Shown here piece by piece: positions 44,801-55,063 of a DNA stretch of 64,000 bases. The notes beneath the pieces were generated by a model that worked only from the letters and a program-made list of their open reading frames with translations, searched no databases and was not told the DNA's origin. The translations under genes were made by a program, and so were the position numbers. Source of the stretch: Volvox africanus (lineage: Eukaryota; Chlorophyta; Chlorophyceae; Chlamydomonadales; Volvocaceae). The stretch is from positions 26,001 through 90,000 of the forward strand of contig BSDZ01000035.1 in assembly GCA_030268105.1 (NCBI GenBank), given 5' to 3'. Position 1 is the stretch's first letter; the number at the start of each line of letters is the position of its first letter.

Positions 44801-46039
44801 CTAAGTCGTCTTAGGCACGAAAGGTGGTAACAGAGGGCAGTCGCGAGTAGGGTGCTCTCCCGCACATCTCAAACAAAGATTAGCGAACTTTCGACGATCA
44901 AACTCCGACCGTCGGCATTCCCACTTTTGCATATATGGGTCCTCTGTCCGGGGCTTTTTAACACTAGGAGCCGCGTTCTGCATTGCAGCTACAGACGGCG
45001 CGCTCCCCCTTCGCTTTCCTTTCGCATGGCCAGAGCTCGGCCCAGCTCCCGCGGACCCACGATTACTTGGGCTTTGGCGTCCGCGAATATCATACCGTCT
45101 CTCCTTCCGAACGGTATTCACGGCCGCCGCGGGGCGTTGACGATCGGAACCATGGTCCTTTGGTATCGACTCCGAAGGTGGTTCCTGCGCTCGCATCGCG
45201 TGAATACAAGGATTAATTTGCTTAGCGTCCTTTCCAGCCAAATTCCGAACTTCTGCACCTCTAGCAAAAGCTACTAAGGCATCATAAGATTGAAATGGAA
45301 TCCCACTGAGGTCAGTGGCACACCACCGCGCAAGGGATTCAGTGAGACCATGATGAAACCAGAAGATACGATCCTCCTCAGGAAAGTTAACGATAGGAGT
45401 TATCAGTGCCTCGAAACGGGACTGATAAGCAGGAACGGTCTCGTGTGGACGCATATGGTACGTGCCTTGTGCCAGCGTCTTATGAGCCTCATTGCTACAC
45501 AAGCGAACTTCCGTAGCAAAGCGGGCGAGGAGAGCATCGATCAGGTTATCAAACGTGTACTTGCCTCTAGCGGTGGTCCATTCGTCATACCAATCCTTTG
45601 CGGCACCCTCGAGGGTATTCCCAACGAACAGGCATTTAATAGAGTCGCATCCCCCGCCATGCACCGCTTGCAGATATTGCCTAGCGTCGCGAACGCAAGC
45701 CCTGGTCCTATCCGCGACACTATGCCCTGAATTCTTTGCCTTTTCGTCAGCGGAGATATTGAGCTTAGGCACGGGGATAGTCAACTTCATAACCTCCGGT
45801 ATTCCGACGGGTTCTTGAACCGCGGGTGTTACCGGAGCCCGTTGTGCTCCAACTCCTTCACTTGTTGTAGCCGCTGCCGACAGTGGTACAATTAAGTGTG
45901 AAGGGGTCTGAAGAACAATGGGATCAGACATAATACGAGTCCCGACGGTATCAGGATCGGCAAAAGCAGTTCTAGCGGCAAGATCGCCATCGGGCTGGCT
46001 GGCGGTGCCCAGATAGGAACTATCTTTGCGTCCCGACAT
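44801..46039 (-). CDS. gag: E7 Gag
   Basis: 412 codons from ATG 46037-46039 (MSGRKDSSYLGTASQPDG) to UAG 44801-44803. Core IKCLFVGNTLEGAAKDWYDE and YTFDNLIDALLARFATEV; knuckle CLRCAGEHPTRDC near the C-terminus with the short CX2CX3HX4C spacing. After the UAG the same frame enters pol (EVARDVEEGTSPGIEE). Intact open frame. Confidence 0.92.
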   Translation of the reverse strand: MSGRKDSSYLGTASQPDGDLAARTAFADPDTVGTRIMSDPIVLQTPSHLIVPLSAAATTSEGVGAQRAPVTPAVQEPVGIPEVMKLTIPVPKLNISADEKAKNSGHSVADRTRACVRDARQYLQAVHGGGCDSIKCLFVGNTLEGAAKDWYDEWTTARGKYTFDNLIDALLARFATEVRLCSNEAHKTLAQGTYHMRPHETVPAYQSRFEALITPIVNFPEEDRIFWFHHGLTESLARWCATDLSGIPFQSYDALVAFARGAEVRNLAGKDAKQINPCIHAMRAQEPPSESIPKDHGSDRQRPAAAVNTVRKERRYDIRGRQSPSNRGSAGAGPSSGHAKGKRRGSAPSVAAMQNAAPSVKKPRTEDPYMQKWECRRSEFDRRKFANLCLRCAGEHPTRDCPLLPPFVPKTT

Positions 46040-46073
46040 AAGGCACGAACTTATACGGGTGAACAGGAATTTA

Positions 46074-46436
46074 CTAAAAGATCTGTGAACAGGTAACGCA
46101 AGAGGAATTTTCGATTACTCGCGTACCGACAGAACTCCTGAGTAACTCGAGAAGAAAAGTGACGTAATACGTAAGGCCGTCTCTTATCTCAGTAGTCTTC
46201 TGAATCAAGGCCTTAATCTGATCCGAATTTAGGTATTGTCCGGCCAACACAGCGTTTAGTGTTGGCGTACGCTCACCTGCGGCTCACAGTGCAAGCTCGC
46301 AACGAGAGTGCAGCAACTAGTTACCAACAGATATCTAGGATTACAAACCGGAAGCGGCGGCGTCCAGGACGGCGCGGCCAAGATCCTCAGCGAAGGTGTC
46401 TAAAGGGCTGTGGCGCGTGTCATCGTCGCTCACCAT
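46074..46436 (-). CDS. E7 leader ORF (ORF0), two exons
   Basis: Exon 1 is 46436-46349 (ATG, 88 nt): MVSDDTRHS then PLDTFAEDLGRAVLDAAAS. The intron is 46348-46277 (GTTTGTAAT...GCCGCAG). Exon 2 starts at 46276 and reads TLNAVLAGQYLNSDQIKALI, KTTEIRDGL and LLELLRSSVG, open to TAG at 46074-46076. The outer donor CGGAA|GTAGGT lies at 46449. The reading frame agrees with E6 despite considerable nucleotide divergence. Confidence 0.7.
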
Positions 46437-46503
46437 CGCAAGAACCTACTTCCGATGAGGGACAATGAGACAGTCGTGAATTTACCCGTCTCGATACCAA
46501 ATT

Positions 46504-46696
46504 TGTTGTATCCTTCCTTCTTCAATCATGCATTAGATCAGCACGTCTGGATGTTAGCTGAGTGCATACCGAGCTTACGAACAGCAAGGCAATCCAATGC
46601 GAGTAATGGACAGCGGAAGACTCAACAATAAGGAAAGATTCAACTTACAATGATCTTCAGTTGCAAATTAGAAGTCTGCCGTCAGACCCCGCGGGC
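46504..46696 (-). repeat. 5' LTR of E7, truncated
   Basis: The first 193 bp of an E7-type LTR (TGTTGTATCCTTCC...CCGCGGGC), cut by the plus-strand LTR at 46697. Confidence 0.88.
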
Positions 46697-47529
46697 TGTT
46701 GTGCTACGGTTCATTTCCCGCCGATGCGTAGGTCGATGCGACCCTACGAGGCAAAGTGTTATCTTGATGAATGCATGAATGACTATTGCATATGAATGAA
46801 CCTGCATGATATATATGTATTCGCATACATTTATATATGCATTTGGCATGTTATCATTATCCATCGCGACATCGCATCATGGCAAATCCACCTAGCATGC
46901 ATAAAATACCGAATCGTTGAAGTGCGCATTATGCTCGTGCTATGAAACGATAAGTAATATTATTTGGTATAATATTACTTCATTACAGCACACGTGGAGA
47001 GCGCCGCACTCATCGCGATGCATGCCTTGCAACCGAATATCGTTATTCGGACCCTTGCATCATGCGAATGCCGGAAAGGCTTATACGTTGTTATACATGG
47101 ACATCGCCTATACGCAGTAGGGTTGTCACACTTAGGATCGGCCTCCTAGTGTGAATCGTACGGCATCACGATGCTACAAGTATAACAGATGCGAGGACGG
47201 CTAAGCAAGATAAGATATTCGATACCGGAGAACACTCGTGTGTTCTACATTATTATTGCTATACGCTATTCTACTTAGCCCGAGCTAAGCCTAAACTTCA
47301 CTATTCACCGCTGTGTGATGATTGCTTGCTTCCGGCGCTGACGGCGATTACGTCCATTGCACCGCTTCGATCTGTAAGACTGTAAGTTATATCTCTTCTT
47401 GTTTGAAGTCTTCCGCTGTCTCTGTTTGCTCTCGCTTGCCTTGCTGTACTTGCAAGTGCTTGCGCATTGGTGTCGCAAGCCTTCAGACGCGCAGATACTG
47501 ATGAGCAAACACGAAGGAGAGGTACAACA
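46697..47529 (+). repeat. 5' LTR of E8 (833-bp subtype)
   Basis: TGTTGTGCTACGG to GAGAGGTACAACA. Closest in length and sequence to the LTRs at 41849 and 57821. Confidence 0.93.
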
Positions 47530-47596
47530 AATTGGTATCGAGACAGGTTCGTTGCCTAACTGTCTCTCTTTGTCTAATCGGAAGTAGGTTCTTTCT

Positions 47597-48030
47597 ATGG
47601 CGAATTCCAGCGACGAACCACGAGGACCGCTAGATACTTTTGCCGAAGACCTAGGCCGCGCCGTTTTGGACGCCGCCGCTTCCGGTTTGTAATTGTTTAA
47701 TTGCTTTTGCTTAGATTGCTGCACTTGTTGTGTAAGTGTACGCTCTGAGTCGCAGGTAATCTCAGTGCACCGGCATTGCTTGCCGCGGCGACTGAGACCG
47801 GCTTTCGTCCGGACCATTTGGCGACTCTCATCGCCCAAACTACGGAGATCAGGACTCAGCTGGGCAAGTACTTGCTGAGTTTACTGAATCTTCTCATAAG
47901 TACTGTCGGTAGGCTCACCGAATCGTTTTGTACTCTTGCCTTTGCGATAGAAGTCGGCTTCTATTACGCAAACCTAGGGTATCGCTTCGTGCTCCATGTC
48001 CGCGGAACACGACGATACGCCGCACACTAG
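47597..48030 (+). CDS. E8 leader ORF (ORF0), two exons
   Basis: Exon 1 is 47597-47684 (88 nt), the intron 47685-47755, and exon 2 runs from 47756 to TAG 48028-48030. Starts MANSSDEPRG then the conserved core. Differences from E6 in exon 1 are few. Confidence 0.68.
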
Positions 48031-49231
48031 CCTAGCTAGCCAACCCGATTTTGTTGTGGCTGCTAGAGCGCTGGATAGAGGTCTTGAGACTGTTGGCAGG
48101 CGAGCCACTCAAGATCCCCTTTTCCTTCAGACCCCTGCTCACTTAATTGTGCCGCATTCAGCAGTTAACACCAATATGGACAACACTGCTGGACCAAGGG
48201 TTCTGCCATTACCTCAAGCTCGAGGGCATGATGACATCCCTGAGGTGATGAGATTGTCAATTCCCGTTCCTAGGCTCAATATCTCGCTAACTGAAAAGAC
48301 AGCAGGACATAGCATAGCCGATGCAACTCGTGCGTACGTGCGTGACGCTAAAAAGTATCTCCAGGCTGTTCATGGTGGCGATAATGATGGTATCAGGTGT
48401 CTCTTCGTTGGTAACACCCTCGAGGGCTCAGCGAAGGACTGGTATCGCGAATGGACCACCGCCCGGGACAACTATACTTTTGACGAGATGATCGCCGCTT
48501 TGCTCGAACGGTTCGCTACTGAGGTCCAAGCACGTGATGTAGAGGCTCGTAAGGTTTTGGCAGCCGGTAGCTACCACATGCGTCGGGGTGAAAATGTACC
48601 TGCGTACCAGTCACGCTTCGAAGCACTAGTGACCCCCATTGCTGATCTCACCGAAACCGAGCGTGTCTTTTGGTTTAAGCGAGGCCTGACGAAACTTTTG
48701 GCTAAATGGTGCGCTACTGACTTGGCTGGGATGCCGATCAAGTCGTATGATGCCTTGGTCACTTTTGCTAAGGGTACGGAGATACGACTCCTTGCCGGTG
48801 GGGAAGAAGTCAAGTCTGTCCCTCGTGCAAATGCCGTGCAAGTGCAGGATCCGCTTGGGGAAGCTGTAGCTCTCGACCAGGAACTCGGAGCGACCCGCCC
48901 CACGCCTACTGCCGCAACGTGACGCAGCAACCGGCAACGCCAGGCGCGCGGGGGCGCTAGCTCGGGTGTCCGCGGGTCAGGAGGAGCAGGTCCGAGCTCG
49001 GACCCGGCTAAGAGCAGGAAGCGTGGTGGTGCGCCGTCGTCGGCAGCCGCACAGCGCTCTGACCCCAACACGAAGCGTACTCGCACGGATGACTCGTTTA
49101 TGCCAAAATGGAATTGCAATCGTTCCGAGTTCGAACGTCGGAAAGCGGCCAATGTTTGTCTACGGTGCGCGGAGAGCCATCCTACGAAGGATTGCCCGTT
49201 ACTGCCGCCGTTTGTACCTCAGCCGAAATAG
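47996..49231 (+). pseudogene. gag: E8 gag with one nonsense codon
   Basis: Same frame and length as E6 Gag. A TGA at 48920-48922, where E6 has CGA, stops translation after 308 codons and removes the basic linker and knuckle (CLRCAESHPTKDC). The frame is otherwise open to UAG 49229-49231. Confidence 0.9.
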
Positions 49232-52200
49232 GGGCTTGCCCGGGTTCCTGTGGAGGGGGCACCGCCCGGGATTTCTGAACTAACGCGTGGTCGGTGGTCA
49301 TCCTTACGGCCAGCCGTGAAGGCATTGTTGCCTTGCGTACTTGGACACATCGAGCGAGTCATTGCGCGACGCATCACGCTTGACGGACGCACGGGACTTC
49401 TCTGCTTCGATCCGTTGTGTAATTTATTTACACCTCGCCGTGCCCTGTCGTCTATCGATCTGTCTAACCACGTGGTTTTGTTCATCCCCTCGTCTCTGCG
49501 TGAGATGTCGGAACAGTTGGCCATATACAGGAGGTGTAGGCGTCAATATCCAGGCACCGCCGCATGTGTTTTACTCCCCGCTTTCTGTCGGCGCAAGGCA
49601 GAGGCATCGTTAAGGGGTATGCGGCATGTCCACCGGTTCGAGCCGGGCACCGTTTTGTTTAATGGTGTGGATCGGGAGGGTACGCTGGCTCCGTGGCCAG
49701 GAACATCCTACTCGGTTGACGTTTGGTACGAAGCTCCTGACGGGGGTGCCGTAGGTTACGGACCCGCCCTAAGTGCACTGACGTTGTCTGCTGGGCAGTC
49801 GCTCGTAGATAACCGTGTCCCTGTGGTTCAGATCGGTTTGAATGGCCGTACTCTGAAGGCACTTGTTGACACCGGTGCCAGCGACGACTTCATCTCTGTC
49901 GCAGAGGTGAATGCGCTGGGGTTGTCCCCAGAGTCGTCTGATTGTCCACAGGTTACCCTTGCTGACGGGGGTAAGCATCCCATCGTGGGCAGGATTACCC
50001 TTAGCCTATCGATAGGCCCTTTACGTGTTGTGACCCGGCCGTACGTGCTGCAGGGCTTAGCAGAGACTGCACCGTACATAATGGGGTCATCGACATTACG
50101 GCAGTACCGCGCGCGCATCGACATGGAGACCGCAACCCTGCATATGTGCAAGGGTACTCTGTCGATTAAGGTACCTTTCCTGTCGTTCGAGCATGTAACA
50201 CCAAAGGAGGGCGAAACTGAGGCGGTGCCTATGGTTAATTTCACTGTGACCGCAATGGCCGCGCGAATCAAACCAGAGGTAGTCGGGCGTAAGGAGGCCG
50301 TCCGTTTGTTACGGAAGGGTGCCCACGGACTGCTTTTAAGGCCGCGGGTGAGCTGTTGTGTCACCACCGTGCAGATTTCTGCGGATCCTGAGGTTGAGGC
50401 CCTACTGTCGCAGTATGAGGACGTCTTTAAAGATATCCCTGGCCTACCACCTATGCGTCCTGTTGATCACACAATCCCTCTCGTGCCTGGAGCGCAGCCT
50501 ACGGCCCGGCCAATGTACAGGTTGAGTCCATTGGAGCTGGACAAGGTGAAGCGCCAGGTGACGGATTTGCTCGCGAAGGGTATGATACGCCCCAGCACAT
50601 CCCCGTATTCTGCACCGATTTTGTTTGTCGGTAAGAAGGATGGGACCTTGCGCATGTGCATTGATTACCGGGGGTTAAATGCGAATACGGTGAAAAATCG
50701 CTACCCTTTGCCACGCGTTGACGACCTGTTGGATAAGCTGAAGGGCTTGGCTTATTTTTCCTCAATTGACTTACAACAGGGCTACAATCAGATTCGCATC
50801 GCTGCCTCTGATATCCCGAAAATCGCTTTTCGGACGCCCTTCGGTCACTTCCAGTATACGGTCCTATCGTTTGGTTTGACTAATGCCCCTGCGACGTTTC
50901 AGGCGATTATGGACCGAATGTTTAGGCCGTTTATCGACAGGTTTGTTGTTTGCTACCTGGATGACATCTTGGTATATTCTAAGACGCGCGAGGAGCACTT
51001 GGAGCATCTTCGGCTCGTGCTCGACGTTATGAGGCGGGAGCAATTGTTTGCTAAACGTGCCAAATGCTTTTGGGCGCAGCCTCAGGTGGAATATTTGGGC
51101 CACATTGTGTCGGCCACCGGTGTGAAGATGGACCCCCGGAAGGTCGCCGTGGTTCGCGATTGGCCCGCGCCTCAGAACCTCACGGAGCTGCGTAAGTTCC
51201 TTGGCTTGACCAATTATTTCCGAAAGTTCATTGAAAAATATTCCATCATTGCGGCCCCGCTTACTAACTTAACTCGCAAAGGCGTTTTCGTTTCGCTCGA
51301 GTCGTGGACGTCACAATGCCAGCGGGCATTCGAAGAGCTCAAGCGAATTGTTGCCAAAGATGTCACTTTTGCATTCCCTGATTACTCGTTGCCATTTCAT
51401 GTTGAGGTAGTGTCTGATGCCTCAATATTTGGAAGCGGCGCTGTATTGTTACAGGAAGGTCGACCCATCGCCTTCACGAGTAAGAAGTTTTCTGGTGCGG
51501 AGATTCGCTACACCACCGGGGAACAGGAGCTTCTGGCCGTGCTGCATTCTTTAAAGGAATGGCGCTGTTACCTCGAGGGACGCCCGTTTACTTTAAAGAC
51601 TGACCATAAGCCCCTAACGTTTTTGCAAAGCGTTCCGACGTTGAACCGCCGTCAGGCTAGGTGGATGGAATACCTAGCTAGGTTCAACTGCACCTGGGAG
51701 TATATTTCTGGTAAATTGAATATTGCCGATGCTCTCAGTCGACATCCGTCGCTACACACTGCAATTTTGGCAGCGCCCGTCGTGCGGCCGCATAACGAGG
51801 AGGTGCCGATCGCGACGGACCTCGCAGAGCGGTTGAAGGTTGCCTACAACGCAGACGCCTGGTTCGCGGACCCGGCTAATGTAGAAAACCTTCGCAAGCA
51901 GAATGGCCTTTGGCTACGGACGGAGGGTGCAGCTACGCAAATCGTCGTTCCGAACGACGACGCGCTACGCTACGGCATCCTTGCGCGGTTCCACAAGGAC
52001 CCGTTGGCAGGACACCCTGGTAGCAAGCGATTGATCGACTTGGTGCAACGTTCCTTTTGGTGGCCTCGCCTGGCTAAGGATGCGGCGAACTTCGTCCAGA
52101 CATGCAGTCTGTGCCAGCGCAATAAGGCTTTGTCCGGTAAGGGCCATGGGTTGTTGCAACCGTTGCCTGTCCTGGATGCGCCTTGGGAAAGTGTTTCCAT

Positions 52201-53293
52201 GGACTTCGTAGTCGAGCTGCCCAAAACTGAGGGGGGATACGATGCGGTGTTCGTAACGGTCGATCGTCTGACTAAGATGGTTCACCTAGCACCATGCACA
52301 TCGTCCTGCACGGCTGAACAAACCGCATGCTTGTTTTTCGACAATGTGGTTCGGTTACACGGGGTTCCCAAAAATGTGATCTCGGACCGCGGTGGGCAGT
52401 TCACGTCTAAGTTTTGGCAAGCACTCTGCAAGCTAGTTGGCATGCGTGTCAACCTGAGCACAGCGTACCACCCGCAGACTGATGGTCAAACCGAACGCAC
52501 AAACCGCACGTTGGGTGATATGTTGCGCAATTATGCTGGTCGCACACCACTTGTTTGGGATACGTATTTGACTGCGGCAGAATTCGCGCTTAACAACGCT
52601 GTGAACCGCTCAACAGGCAAAAGTCCGTTCTTTCTCAACTACGGATTTCATCCCGCGCTACCCGTGTGGCGTGAGTTGGAAGTGAACGTGCCTGCTGCTA
52701 AACTTTTTGCCAAGTCTTTTATGTCCCGAATCACAGACGCGAAGTCATGTTTGGACGCGGCGCAGCAACGAACGACGGAATATTACAACAAATCCAAGCA
52801 GGATGTGACGTTTTCGGAAGGGCAACTCGTGTTGCTAAGCACCAAGAACTTGCGTTCCTTGGCCGACGGATCCCGAAAACTCTTACCTCGCTGGATTGGT
52901 CCATATCCTGTCGTGCGCATGGTTGGGAATGTGGCTGTGCAGCTTGCATTGCCCGCTGATATGACCATTCACCCCACGTTTCACGTATCGCTTGTTCGTC
53001 CGTATCGTGGTACAGAACCCGTCCCTGAGCCTGCTAACGCCCCCGCAGCGATCGAACCAGTTCCCGAGACCTGGATCGCTGGTAAACAGAAGTTTTACGA
53101 TGTGGAGCGGGTGTTAGATTATCGCGCGCGTCGTGTGGGCCGACACCGACGTAAGCGGACAGTACACGAGTACTTGGTTAAGTGGACAGGGTATACCGAC
53201 GAGCACAACTCATGGGAACCGGCACGCAACTTCTCACAGGACATGAAGCCCCTGCTCGAAGAAGCCCGCAAACGTGCCACGCAAGCCCAATGA
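49232..53293 (+). CDS. pol: E8 Pol polyprotein, intact
   Basis: Open from the codon after UAG 49229-49231 to TGA 53291-53293; 1347 codons from the GTG at 49250. Residues from that GTG: methyltransferase-like domain without NPPY at about 15-140 (FIPS at 78-81); protease [11 protein letters not shown] at about 206-216; RT about 420-640 with YLDD at 569-572; RNase H about 718-845; integrase zinc region about 914-957 (HPGSKRL, CSLCQ); catalytic core with D near 982, D near 1045 and E near 1081; chromodomain about 1303-1330 (VHEYLVKWTGYTDEHNSWEP). The catalytic motifs of protease, RT and integrase are all present. Expression would need readthrough of the UAG. Confidence 0.95.
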   Translation, partial: GLARVPVEGAPPGISELTRGRWSSLRPAVKALLPCVLGHIERVIARRITLDGRTGLLCFDPLCNLFTPRRALSSIDLSNHVVLFIPSSLREMSEQLAIYRRCRRQYPGTAACVLLPAFCRRKAEASLRGMRHVHRFEPGTVLFNGVDREGTLAPWPGTSYSVDVWYEAPDGGAVGYGPALSALTLSAGQSLVDNRVPVVQIGLNGRTLKALVDTGASDDFISVAEVNALGLSPESSDCPQVTLADGGKHPIVGRITLSLSIGPLRVVTRPYVLQGLAETAPYIMGSSTLRQYRARIDMETATLHMCKGTLSIKVPFLSFEHVTPKEGETEAVPMVNFTVTAMAARIKPEVVGRKEAVRLLRKGAHGLLLRPRVSCCVTTVQISADPEVEALLSQYEDVFKDIPGLPPMRPVDHTIPLVPGAQPTARPMYRLSPLELDKVKRQVTDLLAKGMIRPSTSPYSAPILFVGKKDGTLRMCIDYRGLNANTVKNRYPLPRVDDLLDKLKGLAYFSSIDLQQGYNQIRIAASDIPKIAFRTPFGHFQYTVLSFGLTNAPATFQAIMDRMFRPFIDRFVVCYLDDILVYSKTREEHLEHLRLVLDVMRREQLFAKRAKCFWAQPQVEYLGHIVSATGVKMDPRKVAVVRDWPAPQNLTELRKFLGLTNYFRKFIEKYSIIAAPLTNLTRKGVFVSLESWTSQCQRAFEELKRIVAKDVTFAFPDYSLPFHVEVVSDASIFGSGAVLLQEGRPIAFTSKKFSGAEIRYTTGEQELLAVLHSLKEWRCYLEGRPFTLKTDHKPLTFLQSVPTLNRRQARWMEYLARFNCTWEYISGKLNIADALSRHPSLHTAILAAPVVRPHNEEVPIATDLAERLKVAYNADAWFADPANVENLRKQNGLWLRTEGAATQIVVPNDDALRYGILARFHKDPLAGHPGSKRLIDLVQRSFWWPRLAKDAANFVQTCSLCQRNKALSGKGHGLLQPLPVLDAPWESVSMDFVVELPKTEGGYDAVFVTVDRLTKMVHLAPCTSSCTAEQTACLFFDNVVRLHGVPKNVISDRGGQFTSKFWQALCKLVGMRVNLSTAYHPQTDGQTERTNRTLGDMLRNYAGRTPLVWDTYLTAAEFALNNAVNRSTGKSPFFLNYGFHPALPVWRELEVNVPAAKLFAKSFMSRITDAKSCLDAAQQRTTEYYNKSKQDVTFSEGQLVLLSTKNLRSLADGSRKLLPRWIGPYPVVRMVGNVAVQLALPADMTIHPTFHVSLVRPYRGTEPVPEPANAPAAIEPVPETWIAGKQKFYDVERVLDYRARRVGRHRRKRTVHEYLVKWTGYTDEHNSWEPARNFSQDMKPLLEEARKRATQAQ

Positions 53294-53352
53294 CCCCTGC
53301 AGTCGATGCTGTATGATGCAGCGAGGACGCTGCATACGGGAGGGGGGATAAT

Positions 53353-54176
53353 TGTTGTGCTACGGTTCATTTACCGCCGACGCGTAGGTCGACGCGATTC
53401 TACAAGGCGAAGTGCTTTTGTGATGAACGCATTGCATATGAATGAATCTGCATGATATAAATGTATTCGTGTACATTTATATATGCATTTGGCATGTTGT
53501 CATTATCCATCGCGACATCGCATCATGGCAAATCTGCCTAGCATGCATGAAAGCCCGAAGCATGGAAGTGCGCATTATGCTCCTGCTACGAAACAATAAG
53601 TAATGTTATCTGATATAATATTACTTCATTAAAGCACACGTTGAGAGCGCCGCACTCGTCGCGACACATGCCCTGCAACCGGATATCGTTATCCGGACCC
53701 TTGCATCATGCGAATGCCGGAAAGGCTTATACGTTGTTATGCGTAGACATCGCCTATACGCAGTAGGATTGTCACATCTAGGATCGGCCTCCTAATGTGA
53801 ATCGTACGGCATTGCGATACTGCGAGTATAACAGATGCGAGGACGGCTAAGCAAGATAAGACATTCGATACCGGAGAACACTTGTGTGTTCTATATCACT
53901 ATTGCTATACGCTATTCTACTTAGCCCGAGCTAAGCCTGAACTTCGCTAATCACCGCCGCGTGATGATTGCTTGCTTCCGGCGCTGATGGCGATTTCGTC
54001 CATTGCATCGTTCCGATCTGTAAGACTGTAAGTTATATCTCTCTTCGTCTTGAAGTCTTCCGCTGTCTCTGTTTGCTCTCGCTTGCCTTGCTGTACTTGC
54101 AAGTGCTCTCGCATCGGTGTCGAAAGTCTCCAGACGTGCAGATACTTATGAGCAAACGCGAACGAGAGGTACAACA
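53353..54176 (+). repeat. 3' LTR of E8 (824-bp subtype)
   Basis: TGTTGTGCTACGG to GAGAGGTACAACA, preceded by the same purine tract. Nearly identical to the E6 LTRs. Confidence 0.94.
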
Positions 54177-54814
54177 ATAAACCCGTCTGCGGTACCTTTA
54201 CAGTTGGCACCGGAATCGGCCAAGACTTTGCAGGCCGTTTGGCACAGTTGAGCATCAAAGATCATAGAAGGTGTAGAACCAACTATGGAGTTCAAGTGCA
54301 CGGTAGTGGACGGTCGGTCATACCATAGCTGGAGAGGCCATGGGACACCGGGCATAAGCTCCCGTACTCCTGTGCAACTTTTCTTCAGAAACAATTGTTT
54401 CCCTGGTGCATATGTTTTGATCAGGCGAAAGCCTGCTGCTCGCATACTGTGCTCTATTGAGCTCCACTTGGGGACTACAAAGACTGCAGAGGTATTTTCT
54501 GGATCTTTGTGTTTGCAGGAGATATAGTGGTTTTGCCATTGAGCAATGTGATTGTAAGGAGGATTAATCCAAGCAAACTCACCCGCAAGATTATGGGTCG
54601 CAAATGGGTTTGATGGAGAGGCAAAACGTGGACAGAGACTATTATTGCCCGAATCGTTACATGTGGCGTCAAAGGTAAATTGACGGCCGAGTTGGGTCTC
54701 AACCTGACGGAATTCATCAGGCCGGAACATCCGATCAGTCTGAGGGCTGTCAGTCATGGGCAACACAAACTCTCCATCTGGTGCAACCAGTTTAACTGGT
54801 TCACATTCCTCCAC
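54177..54814 (-). pseudogene. E9 methyltransferase-like domain and protease start, truncated
   Basis: The frame continues from the UAG at 54830. Residues counted from 54814: about 40-145 form a domain with FTFDATCNDSG (46-56), INPPYNHI (83-90; NPPY codons at 54554-54565) and NTSAVFVVPKW. D/NPPY is the catalytic motif of N6-adenine methyltransferases; the pattern fits phage Dam-type domains. KVLADSGAN at 196-204 is a protease active-site triplet DSG. Truncated by the E8 LTR soon after. Whether the domain still methylates DNA is unknown. Confidence 0.7.
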
Positions 54815-54829
54815 ACGCTTGCCAGGGTC

Positions 54830-55063
54830 CTATTCGTGCATTTTAGATTTGAGCCGGGCAGCAAGCGCCAACTTCTTTTCCGCCTCAGCCTTGATCGCCT
54901 TGGAACAGTCCACTACGTGGTCCGGCCAAGACTGGCCTGGCTTCTTAAAGCCATGGCAATAGCGGCACCGGGTACTAGGAGGCTTGTCAGAAGTGTGGTC
55001 GGTCCGGGGCTTCTTGCTCACGGACTGCCAGCCCTGTTGAAATCGGGAAATAGGGCGTTTTTG
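54830..55063 (-). pseudogene. E9 zinc-knuckle segment between two UAG codons
   Basis: Minus strand, same frame as gag and the following domain. Contains CRYCHGFKKPG and WPDHVVDCSKA, a CX2CX12HX3C cluster, in a basic context. Bounded by UAG at 55064-55066 and UAG at 54830-54832. Confidence 0.65.

Larger units (their letters stand above)
39180..46696 (-). mobile_element. E7: Ty3/gypsy chromovirus, minus strand
   Basis: Full order from high to low coordinates: truncated 5' LTR (46504-46696), leader ORF0, gag, UAG, methyltransferase-like domain, protease, RT, RNase H, solo LTR insertion, remaining RNase H, integrase, chromodomain, purine tract, 3' LTR. Closest to E4 and E2. Confidence 0.92.
46697..54176 (+). 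mobile_element. E8: Ty3/gypsy chromovirus, plus strand, intact pol
   Basis: 7480 bp. The internal region is nearly identical to E6. The two LTRs belong to different subtypes (833 bp versus 824 bp, clearly diverged), and the flanks (CGGGC, ATAAA) are not a target duplication. The present element is therefore a recombinant of two copies. Confidence 0.93.

Noticed and set aside
51965..52285. Antisense open frames within pol genes (many similar ones in every gypsy copy)
   Set aside because: They recur at the same place in each copy because they mirror conserved pol codons; no independent features.
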